From positions 62,001-126,000 of the forward strand of contig NZ_BBQZ01000002.1 in the NCBI RefSeq assembly GCF_000974805.1: a stretch of 64,000 nucleotides of DNA. Direction: 5' to 3'. The notes below the pieces were generated by a model. The model ran no database searches and was not told the DNA's origin. It saw nothing but the letters and a program-made list of their open reading frames with translations. Source of the DNA: Demequina salsinemoris (lineage in GTDB: Bacteria > Actinomycetota > Actinomycetes > Actinomycetales > Demequinaceae). This document shows positions 53,173 through 62,442 of this stretch, in pieces. The position numbers and the translations under genes are program-made. The first letter of the stretch is position 1; each line of letters starts with the position of its first letter.

Positions 53173-54558
53173 GTGGCCGCACCCAGCCGTCTCGACAACG
53201 TCATCTCGCTCGCGAAGCGCCGCGGCTTCGTCTTCCCCTGCAGCGAGATCTACGGCGGTACCAGGTCGGCGTGGGACTACGGGCCCCTCGGCGTGGAGCT
53301 CAAGGAGAACATCAAGCGTCAGTGGTGGCGCTCGATGGTCACGAGCCGCGACGACATCGTCGGCCTCGACTCGTCCGTCATCCTCGCGCCCCAGGTGTGG
53401 GAGGCCTCGGGCCACATCAAGGCCTTCGTCGACCCCCTCGTCGAGTGCCTGTCCTGCCACAAGCGCTACCGCGAGGACCACCTCCTCGAGGAGTTCGAGG
53501 AGAAGAAGGGTCGTGCCCCCGAGGGCGGCCTCGCCGAGATCGCGTGCGCGAACTGCGGCACCCGCGGCCAGTTCACCGAGCCGAAGATGTTCAACGGACT
53601 GCTTCGCACCTACCTGGGCGCCGCCTCCGATGAGTCCGGCCTTCACTACCTGCGCCCCGAGACCGCGCAGGGCATCTTCGTGAACTTCGAGAACGTCATG
53701 CGCGCCTCGCGCCAGAAGCCTCCGTTCGGCATCGCGCAGGTCGGCAAGTCGTTCCGCAACGAGATCACGCCCGGAAACTTCATCTTCCGCACGCGCGAGT
53801 TCGAGCAGATGGAGATGGAGTTCTTCGTCGTGCCCGGCACGGACGAGGAGTGGCACCAGAACTGGATCGACACGCGTCACGCCTGGTACACCGACCTCGG
53901 CATCTCGGCCGACAACCTGCGCCTCTTCGAGCACCCGCAGGAGAAGCTCTCGCACTACTCGAAGCGCACGGTCGACATCGAGTACCGCTTCGGCTTCCAG
54001 GGCTCCGAGTGGGGCGAGCTCGAGGGCATCGCGAACCGCACCGACTTCGACCTCACGACCCACTCCGAGCACTCCGGCAAGGACCTGTCCTACCTGGACC
54101 CGGCCACCAACGAGCGTTTCATCCCCTACGTCATCGAGCCCGCCGCTGGCCTGTCGCGCTCCCTCATGGCCTTCCTGGTCGAGGCCTACGAGGAGGAGCA
54201 GGTGCCCACCGCCAAGGGCGGCACCGAGACCCGCACCGTCCTGCGGCTCGACAAGCGCCTCGCGCCCGTCAAGGCCGCCGTGCTCCCGCTGTCCAAGTCC
54301 GAGGAGCTCGTCCCGACCGCGCAGGCGCTCGCGAACGAGCTGCGCGCCCACTGGAACATCGAGCTCGACGTCACCCAGTCCATCGGCAAGCGCTACCGCC
54401 GCCAGGACGAGGTCGGCACGCCGTTCTGCATCACCGTCGACTTCGACACGAAGGACGACCAGGCCGTCACCATCCGCGACCGCGACACCATGCAGCAGGA
54501 GCGCGTCGCGCTCAGCAAGGTGTCGGAGTACCTCGCGCCCAGGCTGCTCGGAGCCTGA
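53173..54558 (+). CDS. glyS: Glycyl-tRNA synthetase (alpha2 type)
   Basis: A 461-residue class II synthetase. [43 protein letters not shown] is the family N-terminus; CLSCHKRY and CANCGTRG bind zinc; motif 2 is [25 protein letters not shown], and motif 3 is [14 protein letters not shown]. It charges tRNA-Gly. The GTG at 53173 is preceded by CGAGGAGCA. Confidence 0.97.
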   Translation: MAAPSRLDNVISLAKRRGFVFPCSEIYGGTRSAWDYGPLGVELKENIKRQWWRSMVTSRDDIVGLDSSVILAPQVWEASGHIKAFVDPLVECLSCHKRYREDHLLEEFEEKKGRAPEGGLAEIACANCGTRGQFTEPKMFNGLLRTYLGAASDESGLHYLRPETAQGIFVNFENVMRASRQKPPFGIAQVGKSFRNEITPGNFIFRTREFEQMEMEFFVVPGTDEEWHQNWIDTRHAWYTDLGISADNLRLFEHPQEKLSHYSKRTVDIEYRFGFQGSEWGELEGIANRTDFDLTTHSEHSGKDLSYLDPATNERFIPYVIEPAAGLSRSLMAFLVEAYEEEQVPTAKGGTETRTVLRLDKRLAPVKAAVLPLSKSEELVPTAQALANELRAHWNIELDVTQSIGKRYRRQDEVGTPFCITVDFDTKDDQAVTIRDRDTMQQERVALSKVSEYLAPRLLGA

Positions 54559-54562
54559 CCGC

Positions 54563-55792
54563 ATGGGCGCCGGTCACGCGCACGTCGGCGCCGATGAGCA
54601 TCCGCCGCGCGCGAGCGAGCGCGCCTCGATCGTGCTCGGCTCCGCCGTCGCGGCGGTGCTGTTCCTCACGCTCGTCGGCGCGATGGTCGTGTGGCCGAGC
54701 ACGTGGAGCATGCTGGGCTCGATGCAGACCCTCGAGGAAGGGTCGAGCTGGGTCACGGGCGAGGTCACGACCGAGAACGACGACGGCACGTGGAACCTCA
54801 TCGTCCAGGGCGAGGAGGACGCCGGCGAGCAGGTGATGGCCGATACCGGTGACCCCACGGTCGAGGTCCACACGGGCGACGTCATCCGAGCGCTCCAGCT
54901 CGAGGACGGCACGCTGGTGTTCTCGGACTTCGAGCGGACCGCGCCGATGCTCCTGCTGTTCATCGTCTACGTGGCGCTCGTCCTGATCGTCGCCAGGTGG
55001 CGAGGGCTCGGCTCCCTGCTGGGGCTCGCCCTCGCGTTCGGCATCATCATCTTCTTCACCGCGCCCGCGCTGCTCGACGGCGGGAACCCGCTGATCGTGG
55101 GCCTCGTGACGGGGGCGGGTGCGCTGTTCGTGCTGCTGTACCTCGCGCACGGGGTCAACGCCCGCACCACGACCGCGTACCTCGGCACGCTCGCAGGCCT
55201 GTCGGTGACCGCCGCCCTCGCGTGGTGGGCCGTCACCGCTTCGAAGCTCACCGGCATCTGGAGCGACACAGGCGTCCACCTGGAGTTCTGGAACAGGGGC
55301 GTCTCCCTGCAGGGGCTCGTGCTGTGCGGCATCATCCTCGCCGGCCTGGGCGTGCTGAACGACGTGACGATCACCCAGGCGTCCGCGGTGTGGGAGCTGC
55401 GCGCCGCTCGTCCCGACATGGGCCGACGCGAGCTCTTCACGCGGGGCATGCGGATCGGTCGGGACCACATCGCGTCCACCGTCTACACGATCGCCTTCGC
55501 GTACGTCGGTGCCGCGCTGCCGACCATCCTCTTCGTGTCCATGTACCAGCAGAGCGTCGGCCTCACGCTCACGAGCGCCGACATCGCCGAGGAGATCGTG
55601 CGCACGCTCGTCGGCTCGATCGGCCTGGTGCTCGCGGTGCCGCTCACGACGCTCATCGGCGCGGCCGTCGTCGGCCGGGACGCGGTGGTCGTGGACGATG
55701 CGGTGGCCGAGGAGTCGTCCGCTGTGGACGATGCCGCGGTTGCGGACGATGCGGTGGCGGGGGAGGACCCGGTCAGCGGCCCAGGCGCTTGA
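54563..55792 (+). CDS. YibE/F family membrane protein
   Basis: A 409-residue protein with about seven to eight membrane segments after an extracellular-like domain (residues 55-115). LGLALAFGIIIFFTAPALLDG, LAHGVNARTTTAYLGTL, LGVLNDVTITQASAVWEL and GMRIGRDHIASTVYTIAFAYVGAALP are the YibE/F hallmarks. Function is unknown. The last about 35 residues (DDAVAEESSAVDDAAVADDAV) are coded by three copies of GGACGATGC and look like an added acidic tail. It converges on and overlaps the flippase gene by 20 bp. Confidence 0.88.
   Translation: MGAGHAHVGADEHPPRASERASIVLGSAVAAVLFLTLVGAMVVWPSTWSMLGSMQTLEEGSSWVTGEVTTENDDGTWNLIVQGEEDAGEQVMADTGDPTVEVHTGDVIRALQLEDGTLVFSDFERTAPMLLLFIVYVALVLIVARWRGLGSLLGLALAFGIIIFFTAPALLDGGNPLIVGLVTGAGALFVLLYLAHGVNARTTTAYLGTLAGLSVTAALAWWAVTASKLTGIWSDTGVHLEFWNRGVSLQGLVLCGIILAGLGVLNDVTITQASAVWELRAARPDMGRRELFTRGMRIGRDHIASTVYTIAFAYVGAALPTILFVSMYQQSVGLTLTSADIAEEIVRTLVGSIGLVLAVPLTTLIGAAVVGRDAVVVDDAVAEESSAVDDAAVADDAVAGEDPVSGPGA
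55693..55752. repeat. Three GGACGATGC words in the YibE/F 3' end
   Basis: Copies at 55693-55701, 55726-55734 and 55744-55752, the last two 18 nt apart. They code Asp-Asp-Ala three times in the unconserved C-terminal tail. Confidence 0.7.
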
Positions 55793-57116
55793 GGACCACC
55801 CGCGTCGACTGCATTCCCAGGTCCCACAGGCGTCGAACGTCGGACCACGTGATCGCGACGAACCGCGACGCCGGAACCTCCATGACCCGGCTGGCCGTCG
55901 CGATCATGAACGTGCTCATGACGACGTTGCCGATGACGCTGGTCCATGCCGCGCCCCACACTCCGAGGTGAGGGACCAGCAGCAGGAACGCACCGAGGTA
56001 GACGACCAGCGTGACCAGCAGGCCGAGGCTCCGCAAGGAGGGTCGGCCGAACGAGCTGAGCCCGCCCGCGGCCATGAGGCCGGGCACGCAGATGCACGCG
56101 GACGCGAGCAGCAGGATCGTCGGGCCGAGCGCGCCCGCGAAGTCCGAGCCGAACAGCGGGGCGAGCCACCACGGGAGCGTGACCGCGATCGCGACCGAGC
56201 CGGCGATCGCAAGCAGCGTCGTGAGGCGTGCTGTGTCGGTGACGCGCGAGGCGTTCTGGTCCCGGGACCCGACGCCGAACAAGGCTCCCTGCACGGCGAG
56301 GGCGACGATCAGCGGCAGGTCGGAGATCGTCGTCGCCACCGTGTACAGGCCCAGGTCGTAGGCGGTCGACAGCGGAACCATCAGCAGCGGCGCGAGGCGT
56401 GACAGCGTCATCGAGGCGACGGAGCCCCACCACACGCGCAGCCCGTAGCCGAACACGGGTCTCATGGACCGCGACTCGAGGCCGGGCTTGTCCCTGTCGA
56501 GCGGCGGTCTGCGCGTGACGACCAGATAGACCACGCCGGCGGCGATCGGCAGCGCGATGTTCACGACGACGGCCGAGAAGACCGTGAGCGTGCCTGTCCA
56601 GAACAGCGCGCAGAACAGCACCACGCGCCCGAGCGTGAGGATCACGCGCTCGATCGCGATGTACTTCCACAGCTGTCTACCCACCGCGGCGCCGCGGAGC
56701 ACGCCGACCACGAGGGCGGGGACCGTGGAGGCGCTCGCGATCAGGATCAGCCGGGACAGCTCGGCGTCGTCGGAGGACAGCAGCGGAAGCAGAAGCGCCG
56801 TCACGCCGATCGAGACGATCCCGAGGACGATCGTCGCCGCAGAGGACCAGGCCGTCGCCCTGCGCGTGAGGCTGGGCCAGCGCGCCAGGTGGAAGGTGAG
56901 CGAGTCAGGCAGTCCGAGCGTCGCGAGGTTGAGCATGAGCGCCGAGGGGGCGAGGGCCGCGGCGAGGATGCCGCGTCCCTCGGCGCCGAGTCCCTGCGCG
57001 AGGATCGGCGCGGTGACGAGGCCCGCCGCCGGCACCAGGAAGCTGGTGGCGGTCATGAGAACTGCTGCGCGGCGGAAGCCGGGCTCGCGCGTTTCGACGG
57101 CGGTCACGCGACCCAC
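55773..57116 (-). CDS. Polysaccharide flippase-like membrane protein
   Basis: A 447-residue protein with about 12 to 14 hydrophobic segments of the oligosaccharidyl-lipid flippase (MATE/MurJ) superfamily: MTATSFLVPAAGLVTAPILAQGLGAEGRGILAAALAPS at the start and a GLYTVATTISDLPLIVALAVQGALF motif in the middle. It should flip lipid-linked sugar units for a surface polymer, fitting the glycosyltransferases nearby. I chose the GTG at 57116. Confidence 0.82.
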   Translation of the reverse strand: MGRVTAVETREPGFRRAAVLMTATSFLVPAAGLVTAPILAQGLGAEGRGILAAALAPSALMLNLATLGLPDSLTFHLARWPSLTRRATAWSSAATIVLGIVSIGVTALLLPLLSSDDAELSRLILIASASTVPALVVGVLRGAAVGRQLWKYIAIERVILTLGRVVLFCALFWTGTLTVFSAVVVNIALPIAAGVVYLVVTRRPPLDRDKPGLESRSMRPVFGYGLRVWWGSVASMTLSRLAPLLMVPLSTAYDLGLYTVATTISDLPLIVALAVQGALFGVGSRDQNASRVTDTARLTTLLAIAGSVAIAVTLPWWLAPLFGSDFAGALGPTILLLASACICVPGLMAAGGLSSFGRPSLRSLGLLVTLVVYLGAFLLLVPHLGVWGAAWTSVIGNVVMSTFMIATASRVMEVPASRFVAITWSDVRRLWDLGMQSTRVVLKRLGR

Positions 57117-57231
57117 AGTAGGGCGATTTGGGGCGCTTGCGACAGTTATTCACAATTCGTAGCCAACGCCCGGGGTGCCCGGATACGATGAAAACGGAAA
57201 CAGGGGGCATATCCACCATGCGGAGGCGGGC

Positions 57232-57969
57232 TTGAGTGTAGAGGTGTTGAGGGGTGCGGTCTCCGCCCCCACCACGACGGTTCTCTCTCTCGACATCTTC
57301 GACACGGTCGTCCTGCGCGATGGCACCACCCAGGTGTTCCGGTTCGTGGAGGCCGCGGAGCTGGCCGCCGAGCGCCTTGGCGTGGACCCCGCGCCTCTCA
57401 CGGCGATGCGGCTGCTGTCGCACGACAACGCGTATCGGGCCATCCAGATGGAGCGGCCCGGCGCGGATGCCCGCTTCTCGGCGTTGTGCGAGGCGGCGAC
57501 CGCGCCGCTCGGACTCGGAGCGCACGGCGCGGCGGTCCTCGCGGAGTGCGAGCTCGAGGCTGACATCGCGCGGCTCAAGCCGAATCCTCGTGCGCTCGCG
57601 ATGATCGCGGAGGCCCGTGAGCGCGGGATGCGGGTGATCGCAGTGAGCGACACCTGGTACTCGGCCGGCGACGTGGAGCGGCTGCTGCTCTCGGTGCTTG
57701 GCGAGCAGCCTTTCGACGCGATCTACACGAGCTCGGATGTGGGCGCCTCGAAGCACGGCGGGGGGATCTTCGACCGCGTGGCGGTGCTCGAGGGTCGGGA
57801 GTCGCTCGAGTTCATCCACGTCGGCGACACGCTCGACGCGGACCTCGAGAACCCCTCCGCGGCCGGGTGGGGTGCGGCCCACGTGCCGCGCTCGCGCTGG
57901 CACGATCTCGTGCGGCTGTCCTGGAAGATCCGCACTCTTCCGATGCAGGCGAGGGTGGGCCACTCGTGA
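57232..57969 (+). CDS. HAD family hydrolase of the polysaccharide locus
   Basis: A 245-residue HAD protein. Motif I is VLSLDIFDTVVLR, motif II VIAVSDTWYS, and FIHVGDTLDADLENPSAAG is motif IV. TACGAT (57184-57189) looks like a -10 box and GGAGG (57222-57226) a ribosome site, so I took the TTG at 57232; an ATG at 57175 would lie before this promoter. Its stop overlaps the next gene by 4 nt, and the pair corresponds to a protein that in many bacteria is one polypeptide. Confidence 0.75.
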   Translation: MSVEVLRGAVSAPTTTVLSLDIFDTVVLRDGTTQVFRFVEAAELAAERLGVDPAPLTAMRLLSHDNAYRAIQMERPGADARFSALCEAATAPLGLGAHGAAVLAECELEADIARLKPNPRALAMIAEARERGMRVIAVSDTWYSAGDVERLLLSVLGEQPFDAIYTSSDVGASKHGGGIFDRVAVLEGRESLEFIHVGDTLDADLENPSAAGWGAAHVPRSRWHDLVRLSWKIRTLPMQARVGHS

Positions 57970-59177
57970 CCGCGCGCAGCCCCGAGGACTTCGGGCGGGC
58001 CGTGGTCGGCCCCGTCGTCGCGGAGTTCTGCCTGCGCCTGTGGAACCTCGCGCGACTGATCGACGAGCCGGGCGACACCACGATGCTGTTCTGCGCGCGC
58101 GGCGGCCTGCCGATGCTCGCCGCGTACGAGCGCTTCCTGGTGTCGACGGGACTCGAGTCGCCGGTCCGCGCCGTGCCGCTGATGACCTCGCGGCTGACCG
58201 CCACCCGCCCGGCCCTGGCTCCCGCCCTGCGAGGCGATGCGCCGTTCGCCCCCGCAGGCGCCGCGACGCTCTTCTACGAGTTCAGCAAGTCGACCAACGC
58301 GCAGACGGTGAAGGCGCTCTCGGGCTTCGAGCTCGACGCCTCCGTGCCGGGCGCCCACGACCTGACCACGCCCGAGTCGCTGCTCAACGTGCTCGTGCGT
58401 GATGAGGCGCTCGAGGCCCGTGCCGAGATCCTGCGTCAGTCGGACAGGTTCGACGCGCACCTGCGCGGCGCCGCCGGGGGCGCCAACCACGTCATGCTCG
58501 TCGACACGGGGCTGCACGGCACCACCGGGCTGCTCGTGGCGGAGGGCTTTCCCGACCTTCGCGTCTCGTCCGCGCTGATCGCGCGGATTCATCGTCCGCT
58601 CCGGGGCGCGCCCGACGTGCCGACCCACGGGCTGCTCGAGCACTCGAACGGCTACTCGCCGCTGAGGAGGCGCAGCGTTCTGCTGCGCTACTGGCACTTC
58701 GTCGAGTGGCTCTTCGAGCCGGAGCTTCCGAGCGTGCGCCGCTTCGACGACATCGATGGCGCGATCGTGTCCAACCTCGAGCAGATCAAGGGGTGGCAGG
58801 AGAAGGCGCTTCCGGCGAAGGGGTCGATCCTCGCCGGAGCCTTCGCCTACCTCGAGCGTGACCTCAAGGGTGCCACCGCGGAGCGCGTGCTCACCGACGC
58901 GCCCCACGCTTGGCGTGAGCTGTCCCGCGCGATCGTGTGGCCCACGGCGGACGATGCGCGGGTCCTCGACGTCGGCACGCGCTCCCATGACTTCGGGCGC
59001 GAGGGCACCTGGACCGCGCGGCAGTGGCAAGGGCCGGTCGCGGCGCTCAAGGGCTCCGTGATGTGGAGGGAGGGCGAGATCGCGCGCGCGAGCACCCCGC
59101 TCCGGCTGCCGTTGCTCGCCGCCATCGAGCTCGGGTACGGGGCCCGGCCCGTGCTCAGGAAGGTTCGACGCGCCTGA
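57966..59177 (+). CDS. Partner of the HAD protein, C-terminal-half homolog
   Basis: A 403-residue protein without a named family. EDFGRAVVGPVVAEFCLRLWNLARLIDEPGDTTMLFCARGGLPMLAAYERFL resembles the segment GPxxxxFxxW....A...G...L.F..RDG..L that in other bacteria follows an N-terminal HAD domain in surface-polysaccharide proteins. Here it is a separate gene, translationally coupled (GTGA overlap) to the HAD gene. The conserved DG is replaced by GG. A role in glycan synthesis is inferred from context only. Confidence 0.6.
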   Translation: MTARSPEDFGRAVVGPVVAEFCLRLWNLARLIDEPGDTTMLFCARGGLPMLAAYERFLVSTGLESPVRAVPLMTSRLTATRPALAPALRGDAPFAPAGAATLFYEFSKSTNAQTVKALSGFELDASVPGAHDLTTPESLLNVLVRDEALEARAEILRQSDRFDAHLRGAAGGANHVMLVDTGLHGTTGLLVAEGFPDLRVSSALIARIHRPLRGAPDVPTHGLLEHSNGYSPLRRRSVLLRYWHFVEWLFEPELPSVRRFDDIDGAIVSNLEQIKGWQEKALPAKGSILAGAFAYLERDLKGATAERVLTDAPHAWRELSRAIVWPTADDARVLDVGTRSHDFGREGTWTARQWQGPVAALKGSVMWREGEIARASTPLRLPLLAAIELGYGARPVLRKVRRA

Positions 59178-59213
59178 TCGTCGGATCGGCGCGGTGTGAG
59201 GGAGGGGACCGTC

Positions 59214-60206
59214 ATGAAGCGACTCAGCGTCGTGATGCCGAACTACAACTACGGCCGCTACATCGAGGCCGCTATCGACAGCGCGCTCGCGATCGACTGG
59301 CCCGACGTCGAGGTGATCGTGGTCGACGACGGGTCGACCGACGACTCTCGCGCACGGATCGAGGCCTACGGCGACCGGATCACCGCGATCTTCCAGGAGA
59401 ACGCGGGTCCCCGGGAAGCCTGCAACGCGGGCTTCGCGGCCTCGACCGGAGACGCGGTCGTGTTCCTTGACTCGGATGACGTGCTCGAGCCGACCATCGC
59501 GCGTGCGTGCGCCGACGTGTGGGGGCCCGAGGTCAGCAAGGTGCAGTTCCCCATGATCCGCATCGACAAGGACGGCACCCCCACGGGCACGAGCTTCCCG
59601 ACCTTCGACAAGGTCCCCAGTCCCGAGGACGTGCGCAGGTGGATGCGAGTCACGGCCGCCTATCCGACGCCGCCCGGCTCAGGCAACGTCTACGCTCGAG
59701 CCTTCCTCGACAGGCTCTTCCCCCTCGATGGCCGGTGCGGCGACTCCACGGATTCATCGGTGCTCGCCGCGGCCCCCTACCTGGGTGACGTCGTGACGGT
59801 TCAGGAGCCGCAGGCAAGGTACCGCCAGCACGGCGACAACCGCAGCCACGTGCTCGTGGACTACTCCCGCTTCACCAGGCACCTGACACGGGCCGTCCAG
59901 CGGCACCGCTACGCGATCGAGATCTCGGGGCAGGAGAGCGACGGGATCGCGCCGCTGTTCCGCGGAAGGCATCTGCTGCAGCTGAGGGTGTCGGGTCGCA
60001 GGATGCGCCCTGAGGATCACCCGATCCCCGGCGACTCGGCGCTGCGGATGCTCGGCGACGCGCTCGCCTCTCCATTCCAGCCGGGGCCCGAGAGCGCGAG
60101 ATACCGCGTGATGGTCTCGGCGTGGTCGGTCGCGACGCTCGTGTCGCCGAAGCCCGTGGCGGAGCGGTTGATCGAGCGACGCTTCCGTCAGCCGGTCGCG
60201 GGCTGA
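59214..60206 (+). CDS. Family 2 glycosyltransferase
   Basis: A 330-residue GT2. LSVVMPNYNYGRYIEAAIDSAL, VEVIVVDDGSTDDSR and the DXD-type VVFLDSDDVLEP are those of the GT-A fold; QEPQARYRQHGDNRSH is the typical following motif. GGGAGGGGACC precedes the ATG. It would transfer a sugar in the assembly of the surface glycan. Acceptor and sugar are unknown. Confidence 0.9.
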   Translation: MKRLSVVMPNYNYGRYIEAAIDSALAIDWPDVEVIVVDDGSTDDSRARIEAYGDRITAIFQENAGPREACNAGFAASTGDAVVFLDSDDVLEPTIARACADVWGPEVSKVQFPMIRIDKDGTPTGTSFPTFDKVPSPEDVRRWMRVTAAYPTPPGSGNVYARAFLDRLFPLDGRCGDSTDSSVLAAAPYLGDVVTVQEPQARYRQHGDNRSHVLVDYSRFTRHLTRAVQRHRYAIEISGQESDGIAPLFRGRHLLQLRVSGRRMRPEDHPIPGDSALRMLGDALASPFQPGPESARYRVMVSAWSVATLVSPKPVAERLIERRFRQPVAG

Positions 60207-60212
60207 CGCCGT

Positions 60213-60253
60213 CGCGGGCTGTCGCCGCCGCTCCGCACAGGACGGCGCCCGCG
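60213..60253. terminator. Hairpin between converging GT2 and GH16 genes
   Basis: CGCGGGC (60213-60219) pairs with GCCCGCG (60247-60253). The site is between convergent stops at 60206 and 60268. Confidence 0.45.
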
Positions 60254-60267
60254 CGTGTTCTCCGCGC

Positions 60268-62442
60268 TCAGCTGTAGACCCGCACCCAGTCGACGTACAT
60301 CTCGACGTGCTTCCCCGTGGTGCTCAGGTCCACGGGCCAGCCTCCGCCGGACGCGAGGTTGAGCAGGAAGTAGTAGGGGAGCGTGTCGCGGTCCAGGCGT
60401 GACTTGGACGCGACGAGCGTGCCGTCGATGTACATGTCGGCGCCGTCCGGGTGGATGAGCACTCCGTAGGTGTGCCAGCGCAGCGCCCAGTCGCCCTCAC
60501 CGTTGTCGTCGAAGCATGACTCGCCGATCGCCTGGGTGTCGGATGCCCAGTTGTGGATCGTGTGGCAGCTTCCCCGAGGGTTGTGGCCGTAGAGCTCGAC
60601 CGCGTCGACCTCGCCGGCGCCCTCGTCGGACTTCCGGACGCTCTCGGTGTCGAGCATCCAGAACGCGCTCCAGGTGCCGAGTCCTGCCGGCGCGAGGATC
60701 CGCGCCTCGAAGTACCCGTACTGCGCGGCGAAGCCCGATGAGCCGACGCGCGCGGAGGAGACGATGCCGCCGAGGTCGTCGCGGCCCCACCCGAACGGGT
60801 CCTCCCGGTCCCCGAGGTCCGTGAGGGTGATCCGCAGGTAGTCGTCGTCGAGCGTCGTGAGGGTGTCGGTGCCCCATGCAGGGTCGGCGAAGACCGAGTC
60901 GGAGAACTCGGAGGCGCCCGAGGATGTGGGCTTCGTGGCGGCGTACGCTGTGCCGGCGCCGAGCCTCGAGACCGACAGGGGCGAGGTGAAGTCGTCCTCG
61001 TATTGGAGCGTCATGCCCGCGGGTGCGTATCCGTCGTCCTCGGCGGTGATGCCCGAGGTGTTGTCGAGCTGCACGTACAACGGGGTGTCGGAGCCGTCGC
61101 TATCGACTGCGATCGCCATCGGGCCTTGGAGCAGGCCCGTCATGTCGATGGACAGGGTCGCGGTGCCGTCGTCCCCGACCTGGGCCGTGCCGACCGCCAC
61201 GAGCTCGGACGTCTCGGGAGACCAGGCGGTCGCTGTGAGCGTCGCTCCCGGGTCGGCGGCGACGACGATGGTCGCGCTGTCCCCGACGCTGGATCCGACG
61301 GCGGGGCACACGAGCGCGGGCGCGGATCCGGATGAGGAGCCGACCGGCTCGGTGGAGGAGTCGCAGGACGATGCGGCAGTCGAGGCAGACTCCTCGGTCC
61401 CGGCCAGCGGCCACGTCGGAGGCGTGGTGCCGGGCGCGTAGGCGCGCAGCTCGCCGAGCTCGGCGCCCGCGCCCTCGGCGACGAACCGCACCCAGGTCAC
61501 CGTCCGTGTCGTGAAGGCGAGGGTGGTCGGTCCGTCCTCGGCCGCGGTCACCCCGCTGACGACGATCGTGCTGCCGTCGCTGAACTCGAGCGTGCCGTGG
61601 AGGGGTCCGTCCGCCCCCGGGACCCCCAGGATCTGAACGCTCGAGACCGGGGTCGGGGAATCCCATGCGAGACCAGCCCAGGGGTCCGTCTCGGTGGTGC
61701 TCCAGGCGTCGCCGCCGTCTCCGGCGGCGATGTCGCCGTCGACCAGGGACGATGCGGGACCTGCCGTGTCGTCGGAGACGACAGGGTGCGGGTCGATCGA
61801 CGAGAGGTCCGCGCCCGAGTCGTCGAAGGCGATGGCCCTGAGCGCGACGGTGTCGGCGCCCTCGCCGCCGTCGACGAACTGGACCTGCGCGGTGGTCGTG
61901 CTGCGAGGCTCGATGTCCATGGAGACGTTCCCGCGGGAATCGGGGGTGACCCATACCGTGGAGCCGTCCTCGAACGTGATGACCGCCGCCGTGTAGGCGT
62001 GGCTCGGCCCGCCCGCGCCGTCGAGGCGGACGTGGCTGACGGTGACCGCGGACGGCCAGGTGACGGTGAGCGCGGTTCCGCGGGCGCCGTCGGTCGACTG
62101 CCATGTGACGTCTCCAGCGTGCCAGTCGGAGGTGTCGGCCGTGACTCCATCCTCGATCGAGGGCGCCGCGAGGGCGGTCGGTTCCGCGATGTCCGCCGCG
62201 GCGGTGAGCAGGTCCTGGGCGTCCGTGCCCGCCGCGGAGGACGAGGCCTCGACCTGCACGGCTCGCGGGCCACCTCGCAGGAACGACGAGTCCTGCGCGA
62301 GCAGCAGCGTCGCCGCGGCCAGCGCGAGCGCGACCACCGCGAGAGTGCGGCGGTTCCTGCGTCGACGCGGGCCCTCACCGCGGTCGTCGACCCCCCGAGC
62401 ATCGTCCGGCGTCGCCGAGCGACTCGCGGGGGAGTCGATCAC
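60268..62442 (-). CDS. Glycoside hydrolase family 16 protein with N-terminal beta domains
   Basis: A 724-residue protein. After an Arg-rich cytoplasmic stretch (residues 1-42) a single membrane segment (about 43-62) anchors or exports it. Two beta-sandwich regions of the carbohydrate-binding kind (about 75-330) precede a Ser-rich linker; the C-terminal 230 residues are a GH16 laminarinase-type domain with the catalytic motif GEVDAVELYG (E-x-D-x-x-E) and ends WPVDLSTTGKHVEMYVDWVRVYS. The GTG at 62442 shares GTGA with the stop of the GT2 before it. It could trim, release or remodel a beta-glucan or galactan polymer. Confidence 0.88.
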   Translation of the reverse strand: MIDSPASRSATPDDARGVDDRGEGPRRRRNRRTLAVVALALAAATLLLAQDSSFLRGGPRAVQVEASSSAAGTDAQDLLTAAADIAEPTALAAPSIEDGVTADTSDWHAGDVTWQSTDGARGTALTVTWPSAVTVSHVRLDGAGGPSHAYTAAVITFEDGSTVWVTPDSRGNVSMDIEPRSTTTAQVQFVDGGEGADTVALRAIAFDDSGADLSSIDPHPVVSDDTAGPASSLVDGDIAAGDGGDAWSTTETDPWAGLAWDSPTPVSSVQILGVPGADGPLHGTLEFSDGSTIVVSGVTAAEDGPTTLAFTTRTVTWVRFVAEGAGAELGELRAYAPGTTPPTWPLAGTEESASTAASSCDSSTEPVGSSSGSAPALVCPAVGSSVGDSATIVVAADPGATLTATAWSPETSELVAVGTAQVGDDGTATLSIDMTGLLQGPMAIAVDSDGSDTPLYVQLDNTSGITAEDDGYAPAGMTLQYEDDFTSPLSVSRLGAGTAYAATKPTSSGASEFSDSVFADPAWGTDTLTTLDDDYLRITLTDLGDREDPFGWGRDDLGGIVSSARVGSSGFAAQYGYFEARILAPAGLGTWSAFWMLDTESVRKSDEGAGEVDAVELYGHNPRGSCHTIHNWASDTQAIGESCFDDNGEGDWALRWHTYGVLIHPDGADMYIDGTLVASKSRLDRDTLPYYFLLNLASGGGWPVDLSTTGKHVEMYVDWVRVYS

